DNA of 64,000 bases, taken from positions 27,127,903 through 27,191,902 of the forward strand of contig NC_092238.1 of NCBI RefSeq assembly GCF_036320965.1, given 5' to 3'. Origin of the DNA: Panulirus ornatus. Its lineage: Eukaryota; Arthropoda; Malacostraca; Decapoda; Palinuridae. Below are positions 1-14,303 of the stretch, one piece after another; the first letter of the stretch is position 1, and each line of letters opens with the position of its first letter. The position numbers and the translations under genes were made by a program. The notes beneath the pieces were generated by a model. The model was not told where the DNA came from, made no database searches, and saw only the letters and a program-made list of their open reading frames with translations.

Positions 1-233
1 GAGGAAAGCAGCAGCTCCTCGACCACAGTCTCTGAAGCAAGAGTCGAGATCGCCCCAGAGTCGCTGATCTGCAGTTGGCACACGTGAGGAAGTGAGCACA
101 AGCCTTGATTATGAAGATTTTCCATTTCATAATTTTTGGTAAACCGCGCTCTGTGAGGCCCACGTGATCTCTTGTTCATCTCATAATCATCCTTGATACT
201 ATTAGTATCATCCTCCTCTTTATTGTTGATATT

Positions 234-266
<33 letters not shown>

Positions 267-1388
267 GTGTTGATGATGATCATCATTTCATTATGACTTT
301 ATTCGTTAGCATTATCAGTGTTATCGTCATCTTCACCAGAATGATCACTATTGCACTAATTTTCATCTTAGTTGTTGTCTTTGCTACTGCATGAATCTTC
401 ATCATTAATACCGTCATCATTAACTATCATTTTCATCATTGCTCGATTTCTCGATTACAGGTACATAGTTCCAGTCGTCCTTTTCATTTCCCCCTCTCTA
501 TTTTTCCTGGGAGTAAGACGTGTGGCCACGATCTTGTCTGGAACGAAACAAGGCTTTTGAGTTCATCATGACAGGTTTCAGCATTATACTGAAATTGCCA
601 TTAAAATATGAACCTCGTGCACGCTTCATTGGTAGATTAATATATCATTAATCTGCTACGATAATTTTTTTAATCTAATTCATCAACTAATCGTACAGCT
701 GCGGATTAATCAAAGACACGTAATTAGAATGTAATTTTTTTCCACTGGATGTACATTAATCGTGTCTGGTCTCAACTTGCTACTTGCCTTTCATTCCTTT
801 TAAACTGTATCTCATTTCTACTTTTATCAATACTACTTTTAATGTTGCTGACGTCCATCGTCTCCTTGGGCATAGAAGTACAGTAACCCACTGTATCTCC
901 ACCACTGTATCCCCTACACCACCACGTTCCTCTCCAACACTAATCAGTCCCCCACAATAGCACCACCACTGTACTCTCCATCACTGGTCGATACATCCGC
1001 GTCATCTGCACCACTAGAGGCCCTCCACCAATTACCGTCTCCAACAATGACCACCCCACCAACAGTCTTGCACCGCCAGACACCCCACCATCCCCCCTGC
1101 ACCACCACAATCCTCCCCAAAATAGACGATTTAGCCTCCAGCATCTTCTCCACCCATTCATCTCCCAGACGTTCCCTCCACCACGACCTCCCCAACTCTC
1201 CTTCACCATTCAGCTCGAGAGAATCTTCCTTCTGCCGGTGAGAGCTTTTAAAAGGAAATATTCACTGAAACAGTAGAGATCTTCTCAGCAGCCATTCAAC
1301 TACACTATCCATTAGACGGATCTTTAGGAAAGGCCATATAGATGGTACGGGTTTTGATGTGGTGTGCTAAACGTCTCAACCTGTCCAT

Positions 1389-1434
<46 letters not shown>

Positions 1435-1600
1435 ATTGTCTACATCCGGTTACGTATTTGTACAGAGCGAAGAGGGATTTTTTTTTCTACTCATGGTGCC
1501 AAAACTTTATGATTGAACATTTTACATTATTGAACACTGTCAGCATTGATGGTTTCATCCCCTGACCTAACACCGTACATCTTTTATGTCAACCTTAATT
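1..1600. other. AT-rich spacer, no gene seen
   Basis: No credible exon. The stretch holds an ATC/GAT-rich segment (about 195-450) with a clean (GAT)n run near 235-267, a C-rich low-complexity patch around 895-1240 (CACCAC and CCTCCC words), and a (GT)n array at 1390-1433. The short open frames here are low-complexity and lack splice-site support. Confidence 0.6.
1390..1433. repeat. (GT)n microsatellite
   Basis: About 22 uninterrupted GT dinucleotides, read directly. Confidence 0.95.
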
Positions 1601-1830
1601 TCTTATGACCTCTGGTTGGTTTGGATTTAAAGTGCTCCCACAGCTGTTCAGTGTTGACAATATTAGCCTGGTTAGGAAACTTGAAAATTTTGGTCAGGTT
1701 TCCCCTATACTCTTTTCCTTTTCACGGTGGACAAACGTGTGGCTTCTACAGCCTCTCCCTGTAACCCAGGTCCATTGTATCAGGCAGTGTTTCTGTTGCT
1801 CTCCTCTGGACATTCTTTTTTAGTTCTTTA
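1600..1830 (-). mobile_element. Degenerate LINE (CR1/L2-like) reverse-transcriptase C-terminus
   Basis: The minus strand, near 1805-1740, reads as a broken protein segment of the form VQRRAT-x-LPD-x-MDL-x-YRERL. This is typical of the region after the polymerase core in CR1/L2-like LINE ORF2 proteins. Further along, a TKIFKF-like stretch matches the family's usual FKIL block. Stops and frameshifts interrupt it, so it is a fossil. The family is inferred from motif wording only. The 44470-44770 fragment carries the same VxRRATKM block. Confidence 0.5.
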
Positions 1831-2288
1831 TGCCTTTTTTATTGTGGTGCCCTGTATATACGTAATACAAATGTGCAACAAGAACTTAACGTTCGTTGAT
1901 AAGTTGCTTCTCGACCCAGCAAACGCCAAATACACGCTAGAAAACGTTCAAACCTCAAACCAGTTACTGACCAATCTGTCCTCTCTTCTTCTTCTTCTTC
2001 CATTCCCTTCTCTTCCTCCTCCTCCTTCACCTCCTCCTCCACCTTCTCCTTCTTAATATTTCAACATCGCCGCACTCTTGAAGTTGCCTGCACAGATAAG
2101 GAGCTTATCCCCGAGAGACTTTGGCTATCTCTCCGTCACAACCCGGCGGTCGTGGACGGAGTTCGAAGTTCTCTTTACCTGCGGTCTGGCGTGTCTGGAT
2201 GGTTGGTCAGCCGGGCAACGTAAGGCTGCGGCCTGGCGAGCAAGAGAGTGGGGGTGGTCAGCCGGGGAAGCCGAGGATGTGGCCACAC

Positions 2289-2306
2289 TCTCTCTCTCTC
2301 TCTCTG

Positions 2307-2388
<82 letters not shown>

Positions 2389-2399
2389 CATATATATAT
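2289..2399. repeat. (CT)n-(TA)n compound microsatellite
   Basis: A short CT run passes through TGTATATG into a long TA array with two TG/CA interruptions near 2371 and 2389. Confidence 0.93.
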
Positions 2400-2720
2400 T
2401 AATAAAATCAGTAAATCTCCCGAGCACCGCCTTCGTCAGATCTCTGTAGCACCCTTGTATGTGAGAGCACTCTCCTCCCTTCTAACAAGGCTCTCGAATC
2501 CAATCAGTATCGCAGCAACTTTTAAAAGTTTGGAAGTCGTTGCTTTGGCTTCCCAGTGTCCCTGTGGTAAAACCTGACTGTTTTGAAACCTAACGAGGGG
2601 AATCGACGCAGGGTAAACGCTGCAAGCCATTAAAATTCTCGCTTATCAGAGTTTATTTCTCTATAGTAATTTCCTGTTGCCTCCATACGTTGGAGAAAAT
2701 GTACGCTGACGTGTGTCAGA

Positions 2721-2721
<1 letters not shown>

Positions 2722-2785
<64 letters not shown>
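2722..2785. repeat. (GA)n microsatellite
   Basis: About 30 GA units, with a single imperfect unit at the left end. Confidence 0.93.
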
Positions 2786-2786
<1 letters not shown>

Positions 2787-3196
2787 CGACGTGAGGAGGA
2801 ACAACGACCCAGACTTAACTATTAGTAACTAAAGGAAACAGAAAAGAATAGACACGGATGAACACGAGGGAAAATGGAATGATATCCAAATATATCTTAG
2901 AGCAAAACATAAAGAAGAGTTGGAAAGGAGAGAATGAATACAAGGAAACTGATAGAGGGAAAACAAGGAAAGACTAGATGCAAACACAAGCGAAAGTGAG
3001 ATAAATGGACTCAAGGAGAAGTAATATACAGGACCCCACCGTACAACAGACACGGAGGATGACATAGGCATATGTATACACGGTGGAACAGACAGCAGGA
3101 GAACGTTAGATAAATAGACACACTAGTGAACATATACCCGACGAAAGAACGAAGAATTAAGAGAAGAACACGAAGGAACAGCGCCAGAGAAGTACG

Positions 3197-3198
<2 letters not shown>

Positions 3199-3251
<53 letters not shown>
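3199..3251. repeat. (AC)n microsatellite
   Basis: About 26 uninterrupted AC units. Confidence 0.95.
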
Positions 3252-3252
<1 letters not shown>

Positions 3253-3466
3253 GTTTTTCTCGTTGTGTCAAAAGTAATATTGGATGGGAGACTCACCTGT
3301 TGGTGATCTGAGTATCACCTCCTGCACAGCATATCGTAAAGGTGTCACATTCTCCCGAGTGCCAGAACGCGCAGCGAGGGCGCCTTTGGTCTCAGAATTA
3401 TATCTCCAGCGCCTGACGAAGGTGTTACGTAACTTTCATGTTACATTAACCTGACCTCAGGCCCGC

Positions 3467-3471
<5 letters not shown>

Positions 3472-3538
<67 letters not shown>
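3472..3538. repeat. (GA)n microsatellite
   Basis: About 33 uninterrupted GA units. Confidence 0.95.
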
Positions 3539-3539
<1 letters not shown>

Positions 3540-3710
3540 GGGTAAGTAAGACATTCCTTTAAGGACACAGGAGAGGCGAGTCACTCCAGTGCTCCTGGAA
3601 AGGAGGTTAAGAGGTCACACGCCAGGCACGTTCGCCACCTCTCCCTCCCTCCCTCCCACCCAGACCCATGCTGAGGAGGAGGAATAGTAGGGAGGGGTGT
3701 GCCCCCGACG

Positions 3711-3750
3711 CCAGCCAATCAAAGGGCCGGGTTTAGGACGAGGGGCGGGG
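3711..3750. promoter_or_regulatory. CCAAT-box plus GC-box cluster
   Basis: A CCAAT motif (GCCAATC, 3714-3720) is followed by a GC box (GGGGCGGGG, 3742-3750) about 25 bases later, in a local GC-rich patch. Such pairs are common in proximal promoters. No adjacent exon is recognised, so the functional reading is weak. Confidence 0.25.
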
Positions 3751-3765
3751 CAATTAACAGTGTGA

Positions 3766-3791
3766 AAGTAGATAGATAGATAGATATATAC

Positions 3792-3875
<84 letters not shown>
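3766..3875. repeat. (GATA)n-(GA)n compound microsatellite
   Basis: A few GATA units run into about 40 GA units with one GAAA interruption near 3803. Confidence 0.92.
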
Positions 3876-3876
<1 letters not shown>

Positions 3877-4078
3877 CTCTCTGTCCAGTTTTCATCTAGA
3901 CTGTACTGGTACGAATTTTCACACACACTCACACACACACTCGTCTGTGACCTAAAATAAACGCGTCCGAATTCATCAGTCGGAGACGCGTCGGACGCGT
4001 CGCCCGCAACACCTTACTACGAGTGATGATGAACGGACAAACGGAAGGTAAACAAAAAAAGGGGTGCGAGGTGGAGGC

Positions 4079-4080
<2 letters not shown>

Positions 4081-4127
<47 letters not shown>
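4081..4127. repeat. (GT)n microsatellite
   Basis: About 23 uninterrupted GT units. Confidence 0.95.
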
Positions 4128-4285
4128 TGGGGCGATGATGTAGAAAACGGTAATCCCTCTAGGTAGAAACATGGAGGTCATCGCCCCTCCACGACCATAC
4201 AACACACCCCGGCTCCTCCTCCTCCTCCTCCACCACCTCAACTTCATTAACGCTACGACCACTCCCTCATGCCACCTCTCCACGA

Positions 4286-4289
<4 letters not shown>

Positions 4290-4359
<70 letters not shown>
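4290..4359. repeat. (TA)n array flanking retrotransposon tail
   Basis: About 35 TA units abut the poly(T), which is the poly(A) tail read on the other strand, of the inverted retrotransposon copy at 4360-5324. The plus-strand copy ends in the same way, poly(A) followed by (TA)n at 7932-8037. Confidence 0.93.
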
Positions 4360-4376
<17 letters not shown>

Positions 4377-5324
4377 TTATACTTTGTCGCTGTCTCCCGC
4401 GTTTGCGAGGTAGCGCAAGGAAACAGACGAAAGAAATGGCCCAACCCCCCCCATACACATGTACATACACACGTCCACACACGCAAATATACATACCTAC
4501 ACAGCTTTCCTTGGTTTACCCCGGACGCTTCACATGCCTTGATTCAATCCACTGACAGCACGTCAACCCCTGTATACCACATCGCTCCAATTCACTCTAT
4601 TCCTTGCCCTCCTTTCACCCTCCTGCATGTTCAGGCCCCGATCACACAAAATCCTTTTCACTCCATCTTTCCACCTCCAATTTGGTCTCCCTCTTCTCCT
4701 CGTTCCCTCCACCTCCGACACATATATCCTCTTGGTCAATCTTTCCTCACTCATTCTCTCCATGTGCCCAAACCATTTCAAAACACCCTCTTCTGCTCTC
4801 TCAACCACGCTCTTTTTATTTCCACACATCTCTCTTACCCTTACGTTACTTACTCGATCAAACCACCTCACACCACACATTGTCCTCAAACATCTCATTT
4901 CCAGCACATCCATCCTCCTGCGCACAACTCTATCCATAGCCCACGCCTCGCAACCATACAACATTGTTGGAACTACTATTCCTTCAAACATACCCATTTT
5001 TGCTTTCCGGGATAATGTTCTCGACTTCCACACATTTTTCAAGGCTCCCAAAATTTTCGCCCCCTCCCCCACCCTATGATCCACTTCCGCTTCCATGGTT
5101 CCATCCGCTGACAGATCCACTCCCAGATATCTAAAACACTTCACTTCCTCCAGTTTTTCTCCATTCAAACTCACCTCCCAATTGACTTGACCCTCAACCC
5201 TACTGTACCTAATAACCTTGCTCTATTTCACATTTACTCTTAACTTTCTTCTTCCACACACTTTACCAAACTCCGTCACCAGCTTCTGCAGTTTCTCGCA
5301 TGAATCCGCCACCAGCGCTGTATC
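4360..5324 (-). mobile_element. RTE-like non-LTR retrotransposon, 3' fragment
   Basis: Reading on the minus strand, this is the last ~965 bp of the element at 5374-7931. It starts inside the reverse-transcriptase domain, just after the FADD catalytic box (matching 6961 of the other copy), and runs to a poly(A) tail seen as about 20 Ts at 4360-4379. The frame encodes the C-terminal thumb and zinc-knuckle-like region (MLYGCEAW, WFDRVSN, KWFGHMERM) and stops at 4563. It differs from the other copy at only a few residues (for example K for R in RWKDG, M for V in AMDRV). A TAG at 5223-5225 breaks the frame upstream, so it cannot make the full RT. The copy is severely 5'-truncated, as target-primed reverse transcription often leaves. 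Confidence 0.85.
4563..5174 (-). pseudogene. Truncated retrotransposon ORF, C-terminal part
   Basis: A 203-codon open stretch encodes only the post-catalytic C-terminus of a non-LTR reverse transcriptase. The palm motifs are absent because the copy is 5'-truncated, and an in-frame TAG at 5223-5225 lies just upstream. The matching region of the other copy is 7112-7723. Confidence 0.8.
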
Positions 5325-5373
5325 ATATATATATATATATACTTACTTATATATATATATATATACTTACTTA
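5325..5373. repeat. (TA)n junction between two opposed retrotransposon copies
   Basis: A (TA)n tract, interrupted twice by TACTTACTTA, separates the truncated 5' ends of the two retrotransposon copies. It probably marks the original TA-rich target, or a microhomology join. Confidence 0.7.
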
Positions 5374-9058
<3,685 letters not shown>

Positions 9059-9358
9059 CCTAGAACCTAGCTAGGTCACCAGCCAATACCTAGAACCCAG
9101 CTAGGTAACCAACCAATACCGAGATCCCAGCTAGGTAACCAACCAATACCTAGAACCCAGCTAGGTCACCAACCAATACCTAGAACCCAGCTAGGTATCC
9201 AACCAATACCTAGAACCCAGCTAGGTCACCAACCAATACCTAGAACCCAGCTAGGTCACCAACCAATACCTAGAACCCAGCTAGGTCACCAACCAATACC
9301 TAAAACCCAGCTAGGTCACCAACCAATACCCAGAACTCACCCAGGTAACCAACCAGCC
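9059..9358. repeat. 30-bp minisatellite, ten units
   Basis: Ten tandem units of exactly 30 bp. The typical unit begins CCTAGAACCCAGCTAGGT and ends CAACCAATA, and unit-to-unit differences are few (T/C in TAGGTAACC versus TAGGTCACC). Each unit contains a CCTAG...CTAGG inverted repeat. It lies less than 100 bp from the TTAGG-type tract at 9446-9492. Confidence 0.93.
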
Positions 9359-9445
9359 AATCCTTCCTTGCAGTCCAAGAAGAGCAGCTCTTTGTTCGTC
9401 GGTGTATAACACGACTGGTGTGTCGTTCCCCGCAAAAGTCAGCCG

Positions 9446-9492
9446 ACCTAACCTAACCTAACCTAACCTAACCTAACCTAACCTGACCTAAC
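9446..9492. repeat. Interstitial telomere-like (CCTAA)n tract
   Basis: About nine CCTAA units (TTAGG on the other strand) with one CCTGA variant. TTAGG is the canonical telomere unit of most arthropods. The array is short and sits inside ordinary sequence, so it is interstitial and not a chromosome end. Confidence 0.85.
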
Positions 9493-9960
9493 GAGTTAAA
9501 CTTCCTGACAACTTCCTTCATGTGGGTGGGGGCGGGGGGGGGGGGAGCGTGAGGGGAGAGGGGGGACTGTGAGAAGGTGGGTTACCAAGCCTCCATCTCC
9601 CCCAACCCCTCCACCTATCCCCTCCGTTCCTCCCGAGGCAAGTGGCTGGAGGGACGAAATCCCCCACCTCACTCTTATCCAGAGTGTGTGTGTTATTCAT
9701 GTTCATCCTCTTCTCTCACCCTGACCCACCTCACCCTGAGCTTTTCTCCAGCCTTCCTGTTTTTCCCCCTCCCCTCCCACTTCCATCTGTGACTCTCGTT
9801 CTGATTATTTTTTTTCCTTTTCATCGCCTTATCCCGCTAACACTCCCGTTCCATCGCCTGTATTCATTTACGATGGCGGCATGTGGTCCATTCCGGCAGC
9901 CGGCGTCTCTTCCCTATGTCACCGAGTTGCGTATGCAGTGGCTTTGTTGTCGACTTGTCT

Positions 9961-9998
<38 letters not shown>

Positions 9999-10964
9999 TG
10001 GAGCTCATCATGAGCACCCGTGTCACCCTCTGACGGGCTGAGTCTCTGTAGTGTAATGCTGGATCGTTGGCGAACTCCCGGTCCTCAATATTAACAAAGG
10101 CATCCGTGCAGGTAATTACGTCAGGTCAGTTGCTTCGATTCGGGAGAATTATATCCGAGGATCGCCTCAGTGGTCACTGTGTTGGTATGTGCGATCATCA
10201 TTTCACCTTTATTTGCCAAAGTCATTGGGAAGTAATCGAGACTCGGCAGGATCCGTTTTCTTTCATGGTACTCCTTTATTACTGCTTTATGATTACAGTG
10301 TGTTCTTTTCCCTCTGCTTCTGTACTTCCTTATTTCTTCACTTGATGCTATTGATTGTCGATCATCTGTTTTTATTATCTTATTTGCTTCTTATAACCTT
10401 TACTCAGTGATCTCTTCTTTCCCATCACCTTTAACTTTTTATCAGTTCCTTGCCTCCCATTACATTCACTCTATTGCTTTCCCGTTGTATGTGCCTTTTA
10501 CTCTCTGCATCTTTTCCACCACACTTACTAATTACTGACCCTTTCCTGCTTCGTTTACACTCATCCCTTATATCTTCCCCTCCGTTAATTAGAATCCAAT
10601 CCCCCCTCCTGCTGTTTGCGCTTCTCCCGGAGGGTGAAATAGATTCACATCCTAAATACGACGATTTATCCGCTCTTGTTCTTTGAATATGATCAGTGAA
10701 CTCATTACCTACGATGAGTGAACGTTTTCCTCCTCGTATGAATCAGCGTTGTAAGTATGATGGCCTTAAGGTACCCTTCGCCACGGGAGTTTCGAGGGTG
10801 ATGATGACTTAGGAATGAAACGGGGTCACCAGTTGGTCAGTGTCTGCGGTGGAACCTTTTAATCGTGTTCCCTCATCACCGTTACCACGTGTAGACTCGA
10901 GTGAGATACTCCAGTGAATAACGAAGGAAAGGAGGATATAATGAATGTGTACCGACAACAGAGA

Positions 10965-11019
10965 GATGGTATGCGGTTGAATCACATACCATCGGCTAGA
11001 AAACATATAGCCGATGGTA
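10965..11019. repeat. Three-arm inverted repeat (two competing hairpins)
   Basis: Arm A (10965-10973, GATGGTATG) is perfectly complementary to 10985-10993. The overlapping arm B (10987-10998, TACCATCGGCTA) is perfectly complementary to arm C (11008-11019). A-B would make a 9-bp stem with an 11-nt loop, and B-C a 12-bp stem with a 9-nt loop. The two cannot form at once. Confidence 0.7.
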
Positions 11020-11215
11020 GAAATATATGAAATCTAGAAAGACTATATTAGGAACTGGCCCATTGCTAGATTGAACTTGATCCTACATAACGATTGGCCT
11101 TCGTTATTTGCCGTTGAAGTGAAGGTAATAAGAGTCAGACAAAACTAGATTACAACGTATAATACACCAGAGGTACGTTGTACATCAAAGAAATTCCCTG
11201 CTTAGTATCACTCTG

Positions 11216-11216
11216 G

Positions 11217-11280
<64 letters not shown>
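11216..11280. repeat. (CT)n microsatellite
   Basis: About 32 CT units, followed after a short gap by a (GT)n run near 11300-11316. Confidence 0.94.
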
Positions 11281-11284
<4 letters not shown>

Positions 11285-11872
11285 CGTATACGCAGTAGGG
11301 GTGTGTGTGTGTGTGTTACGGCGCCCCGTTCAAAGCGTAGTTGATGCGTATATACGATCCACTGAACAGAAGCGTCAGCGGATACAGAATATTTCCACCC
11401 GACCCTTCAAAGCAGAAGCTGGCTTTGTCCTTGTTGATTAACTGCCTTTCTTTTTTTTTTTTTACCCAACTTCTTTTTTTTTTTTGTCCAGGTATTTGAA
11501 TTCGGATTTAAAGTGGGGAGAATGACGCTTGTGTCATAGCGTTGGCGTCGAAAAGCGACTGAAGTTACATGGACATGGGCTCATTAGTTTTGTTTTTCAC
11601 TTTGATAACTTCTTTTTCTCATAAGAAAAAGAAACGATTCTTCCACCTTAAAAGACTATTCTACCATCTCTGTCGCGAGGGGAACTAAAGAAAGCTGGCG
11701 ACTTCATCTGTGGCAAGTTAACATGAAAGTGATGGAAAGTGGAATAAGAAAAACAACTGTATCTTTGAACGCTTTTAAGACTGTATCTTTAAACTCAGTC
11801 GTTTAAAGTTGATTTTGTCTTCCCTCCTCTCGTGATATGTGGAAGATCTGTCGTCAAGACTTTCCGGTTTCT

Positions 11873-11888
11873 GAGAGAGAGAGAGAGA

Positions 11889-11957
<69 letters not shown>
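11873..11957. repeat. (GA)n microsatellite
   Basis: About 42 GA units with one GGGA interruption near 11890. Confidence 0.94.
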
Positions 11958-11961
<4 letters not shown>

Positions 11962-12133
11962 TGTTAATCTCTTTTACTGAGAGGAGACGATTCTCCACTG
12001 AAAACAGCGGGTTTCTGCCGTTGATCTCTCCGTGTACGAAGCTGCTCTGGTGTTTCTTTCGTATGTGAGTTAGCTGAATGGAGGTGTCTGAGCCAAATTG
12101 CATTTTTCACGTCCGTTTCAAGAAAATGGCATT

Positions 12134-12137
<4 letters not shown>

Positions 12138-12210
<73 letters not shown>
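12138..12210. repeat. (CT)n microsatellite
   Basis: About 36 uninterrupted CT units, 180 bp from the opposite-phase GA array at 11873-11957. Confidence 0.95.
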
Positions 12211-12214
<4 letters not shown>

Positions 12215-12292
12215 GCATATTAATGACCACCCTGCTCCCTGCTATGGACGAACGCAACGAGTAATTTGCAAAAGCGTCAACAAATGACGTCA

Positions 12293-12295
<3 letters not shown>

Positions 12296-12329
<34 letters not shown>
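12296..12329. repeat. (GT)n microsatellite
   Basis: About 16 GT units. Confidence 0.93.
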
Positions 12330-12330
<1 letters not shown>

Positions 12331-12558
12331 ATCGGCCCATGTGTCCTGGGGGGCGGACTCTGTGTTGAACCTTGTTCCCTCACGTCTCCCTCATTCCTCC
12401 AACCGCCACTCTAACTTTCCCAGACAAACAGTGTTCGTGCTTTCAAAGTGTTCCCCCGCCTACCTTGTTCCCTCAGTGCATCGTTGCTACTCTTTGGTGG
12501 GCTTTCTGCTGGGCTCCTGGGTTCTGTTCCGTCAATGTTTACCTTCGTTATGTTGGTT

Positions 12559-12561
<3 letters not shown>

Positions 12562-12606
<45 letters not shown>
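12562..12606. repeat. (CA)n microsatellite
   Basis: About 22 CA units. Confidence 0.94.
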
Positions 12607-12607
<1 letters not shown>

Positions 12608-12998
12608 CCAGCTAATTACTCCAGCAGCGTCTGGTAGCTTTGATGTGGTCAGGTTTCTGTCATGTGCAGGGGGAGCCACTGCACTCGCAGCCCAAGACCC
12701 CTGGCGTGCCACTTCCCTTCTCCCATCCTCCCCATCATCACTCACCCCTCTCCCCATCACCACTGAACTTCCCTTTTGTTGGTTCTATAGCTCTTTCTCC
12801 CTCAGGATCAACACCCTCGCAAATTACTCTCACATCTCCATCATTTCTCGGACTTCCATCATCGTGAGATCCCTGACTCCCCTCCCATCACCCTTAACTC
12901 CCTGTCAGTCTTTTCTGATTCTCCTTCACCTCATTCTCCATCCCTACCTCCATCATCAGTTGACCATCAGCCATAACCCTTTCCCATCACTATTTGAT

Positions 12999-13238
12999 CT
13001 TCAACCCATCATCGCCCCTGATCCTCGACCCATCATCGTCCCTGATCCTCGACCCATCATCGTCCCTGATCCTCGACCCATCATCGTCCCTGATCCTCGA
13101 CCCATCATCGCCCCTGATCCTCGATCCATTGTCGCTCCTGATCCTCGACCCATCATCGTCCCTGATCCTCGACCCATCACCGTCCCTGGTCCTCGACCCA
13201 TCACCGTCCCTGGTCCTCGACCCATCACCCCTGACCCT
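12999..13238. repeat. 24-bp minisatellite, about ten units
   Basis: Tandem units of 24 bp (core CCTGATCCTCGACCCATCAT) with CGTC/CGCC/TGTC variants. Because 24 is a multiple of 3, both strands stay open for about 80 codons (a PDPRPIIV-type repeat on plus). This is a by-product of the repeat and is not treated as a gene. Confidence 0.92.
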
Positions 13239-14065
13239 TAATCCATTCACCCCTTACCTCTCCGTGTCCTTTCGTAATCCTGCGATACGAAGTAGAATGG
13301 AGAATGGGCATTGGTTCCATGGGTCGTGTGGTGCACTCATTACTCACCCAACCTACTCGGAAGCACATGATCACGTGACCACCTTTATGAGGATGACCAC
13401 ATGAGCCGAAACCTCATGAACGACCACCTAAGCACGACCATCCAAACATGACTACGAATATGACATCATGGCCACATGAGAATGACTGAACGAAAGTGAT
13501 GAAAGAAACGAGTAAGATGAATTCTTAACATCCAGTCAGTCCCACAGAAAACGTGATGATGAGAACGAAAATCAGACGAGGTTGTTATACAGAGATAACT
13601 AGACGTAACACGGGGAATGATAAGGCCAATAGAATTTCTGTCTCCCAGTATAAAAAGAAATACGCCACTCTTTAATCTTTCCTTTATTCAGCAGTTTAAA
13701 TCAGGAAGAAGAAATGACTGGAAATAAGTAACGGTAAATGTAGCAAATAAGGTTTGGGGGAAATAAAGCCCATTAGATATATGTATACACATTTATATGT
13801 ATATGGTGTATAAAAAGTATTTGTAGTAATCATATCATTATAAATATTAGAAAAATCTAGAAAAGACACTTTTTAGATTACACCGCAGTGATACGAGGGT
13901 CATCACCTTACGTCGGGAACCGTCCGACGTATCCAGTTTTGCGTGATGTCGTACCTCTCATCTGCGTCTGTCGCATGCGTAAGCGTCCGGCGTCATGTGT
14001 ATACCTGCTCGTTTTTCCTCTTTAGATTTGTCCGATGTCGGTCCTGCTGTTGTCCGATGTTTACT
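13239..14065. other. Spacer, no gene seen
   Basis: Unique AT-rich sequence with a degenerate ATGACCACATGA-like patch (13360-13500). No exon signals were convincing. Confidence 0.55.
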
Positions 14066-14303
14066 TTATGATTGCTGGATGACAGTCCGGTTCCTGCCCG
14101 GTGATTCGAGGCTCCATAGAGCGCTGGAGAGGCCGCTTGGCTGGACGGACAGCTCCTGGAAGAGGACCCCGAGGGCCATCTTCGGCGAGAGCCGTCCAGC
14201 ACGACACTGGGTGTAAGCGGCTTCGCACCGGCCTTCGCCCGTCAGTCCCGCCAGGAGCGAGAGGGCGTGGCGGCTGCCGGAGGTCAGGTCATCGCTCTGG
14301 TCA
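14066..14303 (-). CDS. Possible terminal exon, unknown protein
   Basis: On the minus strand a frame of 78 codons ends at TAA (14066-14068). It begins exactly after an acceptor-like site (CTCTCTCCTTCAG, ending at 14304) that has a pyrimidine tract. Roughly three quarters of third codon positions are G or C, unlike the AT-rich surroundings, as expected for coding DNA here. The encoded segment contains RCEAAYTQCRAGRL and a hydrophobic GVLFQELSV stretch. I do not recognise it and could not identify an upstream exon. It could be part of a gene running in from the right, or a decayed copy. The opposite strand is also open, with a poorer Arg/Gly-rich composition. Confidence 0.4.

Larger units (their letters stand above)
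1831..4289. other. Microsatellite-dense spacer
   Basis: No gene seen. It contains a CTT/CTC-rich patch (1985-2055), CT then TA arrays (2289-2399), GA arrays (2722-2785, 3472-3538, 3790-3875), an AC array (3199-3251) and a GT array (4081-4127). The only non-repetitive part that looks regulatory is at 3700-3760, listed separately. Confidence 0.6.
9493..12998. other. Spacer rich in dinucleotide arrays
   Basis: No gene seen. It holds a G-run (9527-9545), GT (9965-9997), CT (11216-11280), GA (11873-11957), CT (12138-12210), GT (12296-12329) and CA (12562-12606) arrays, a T/C-rich region (10300-10640), and the paired hairpins at 10965-11019. Confidence 0.6.

Noticed and set aside
13001..13250. Open frames of 75-137 codons on both strands
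   Set aside because: They are read-through of a 24-bp minisatellite, and no splice sites or non-repeat homology support a gene.
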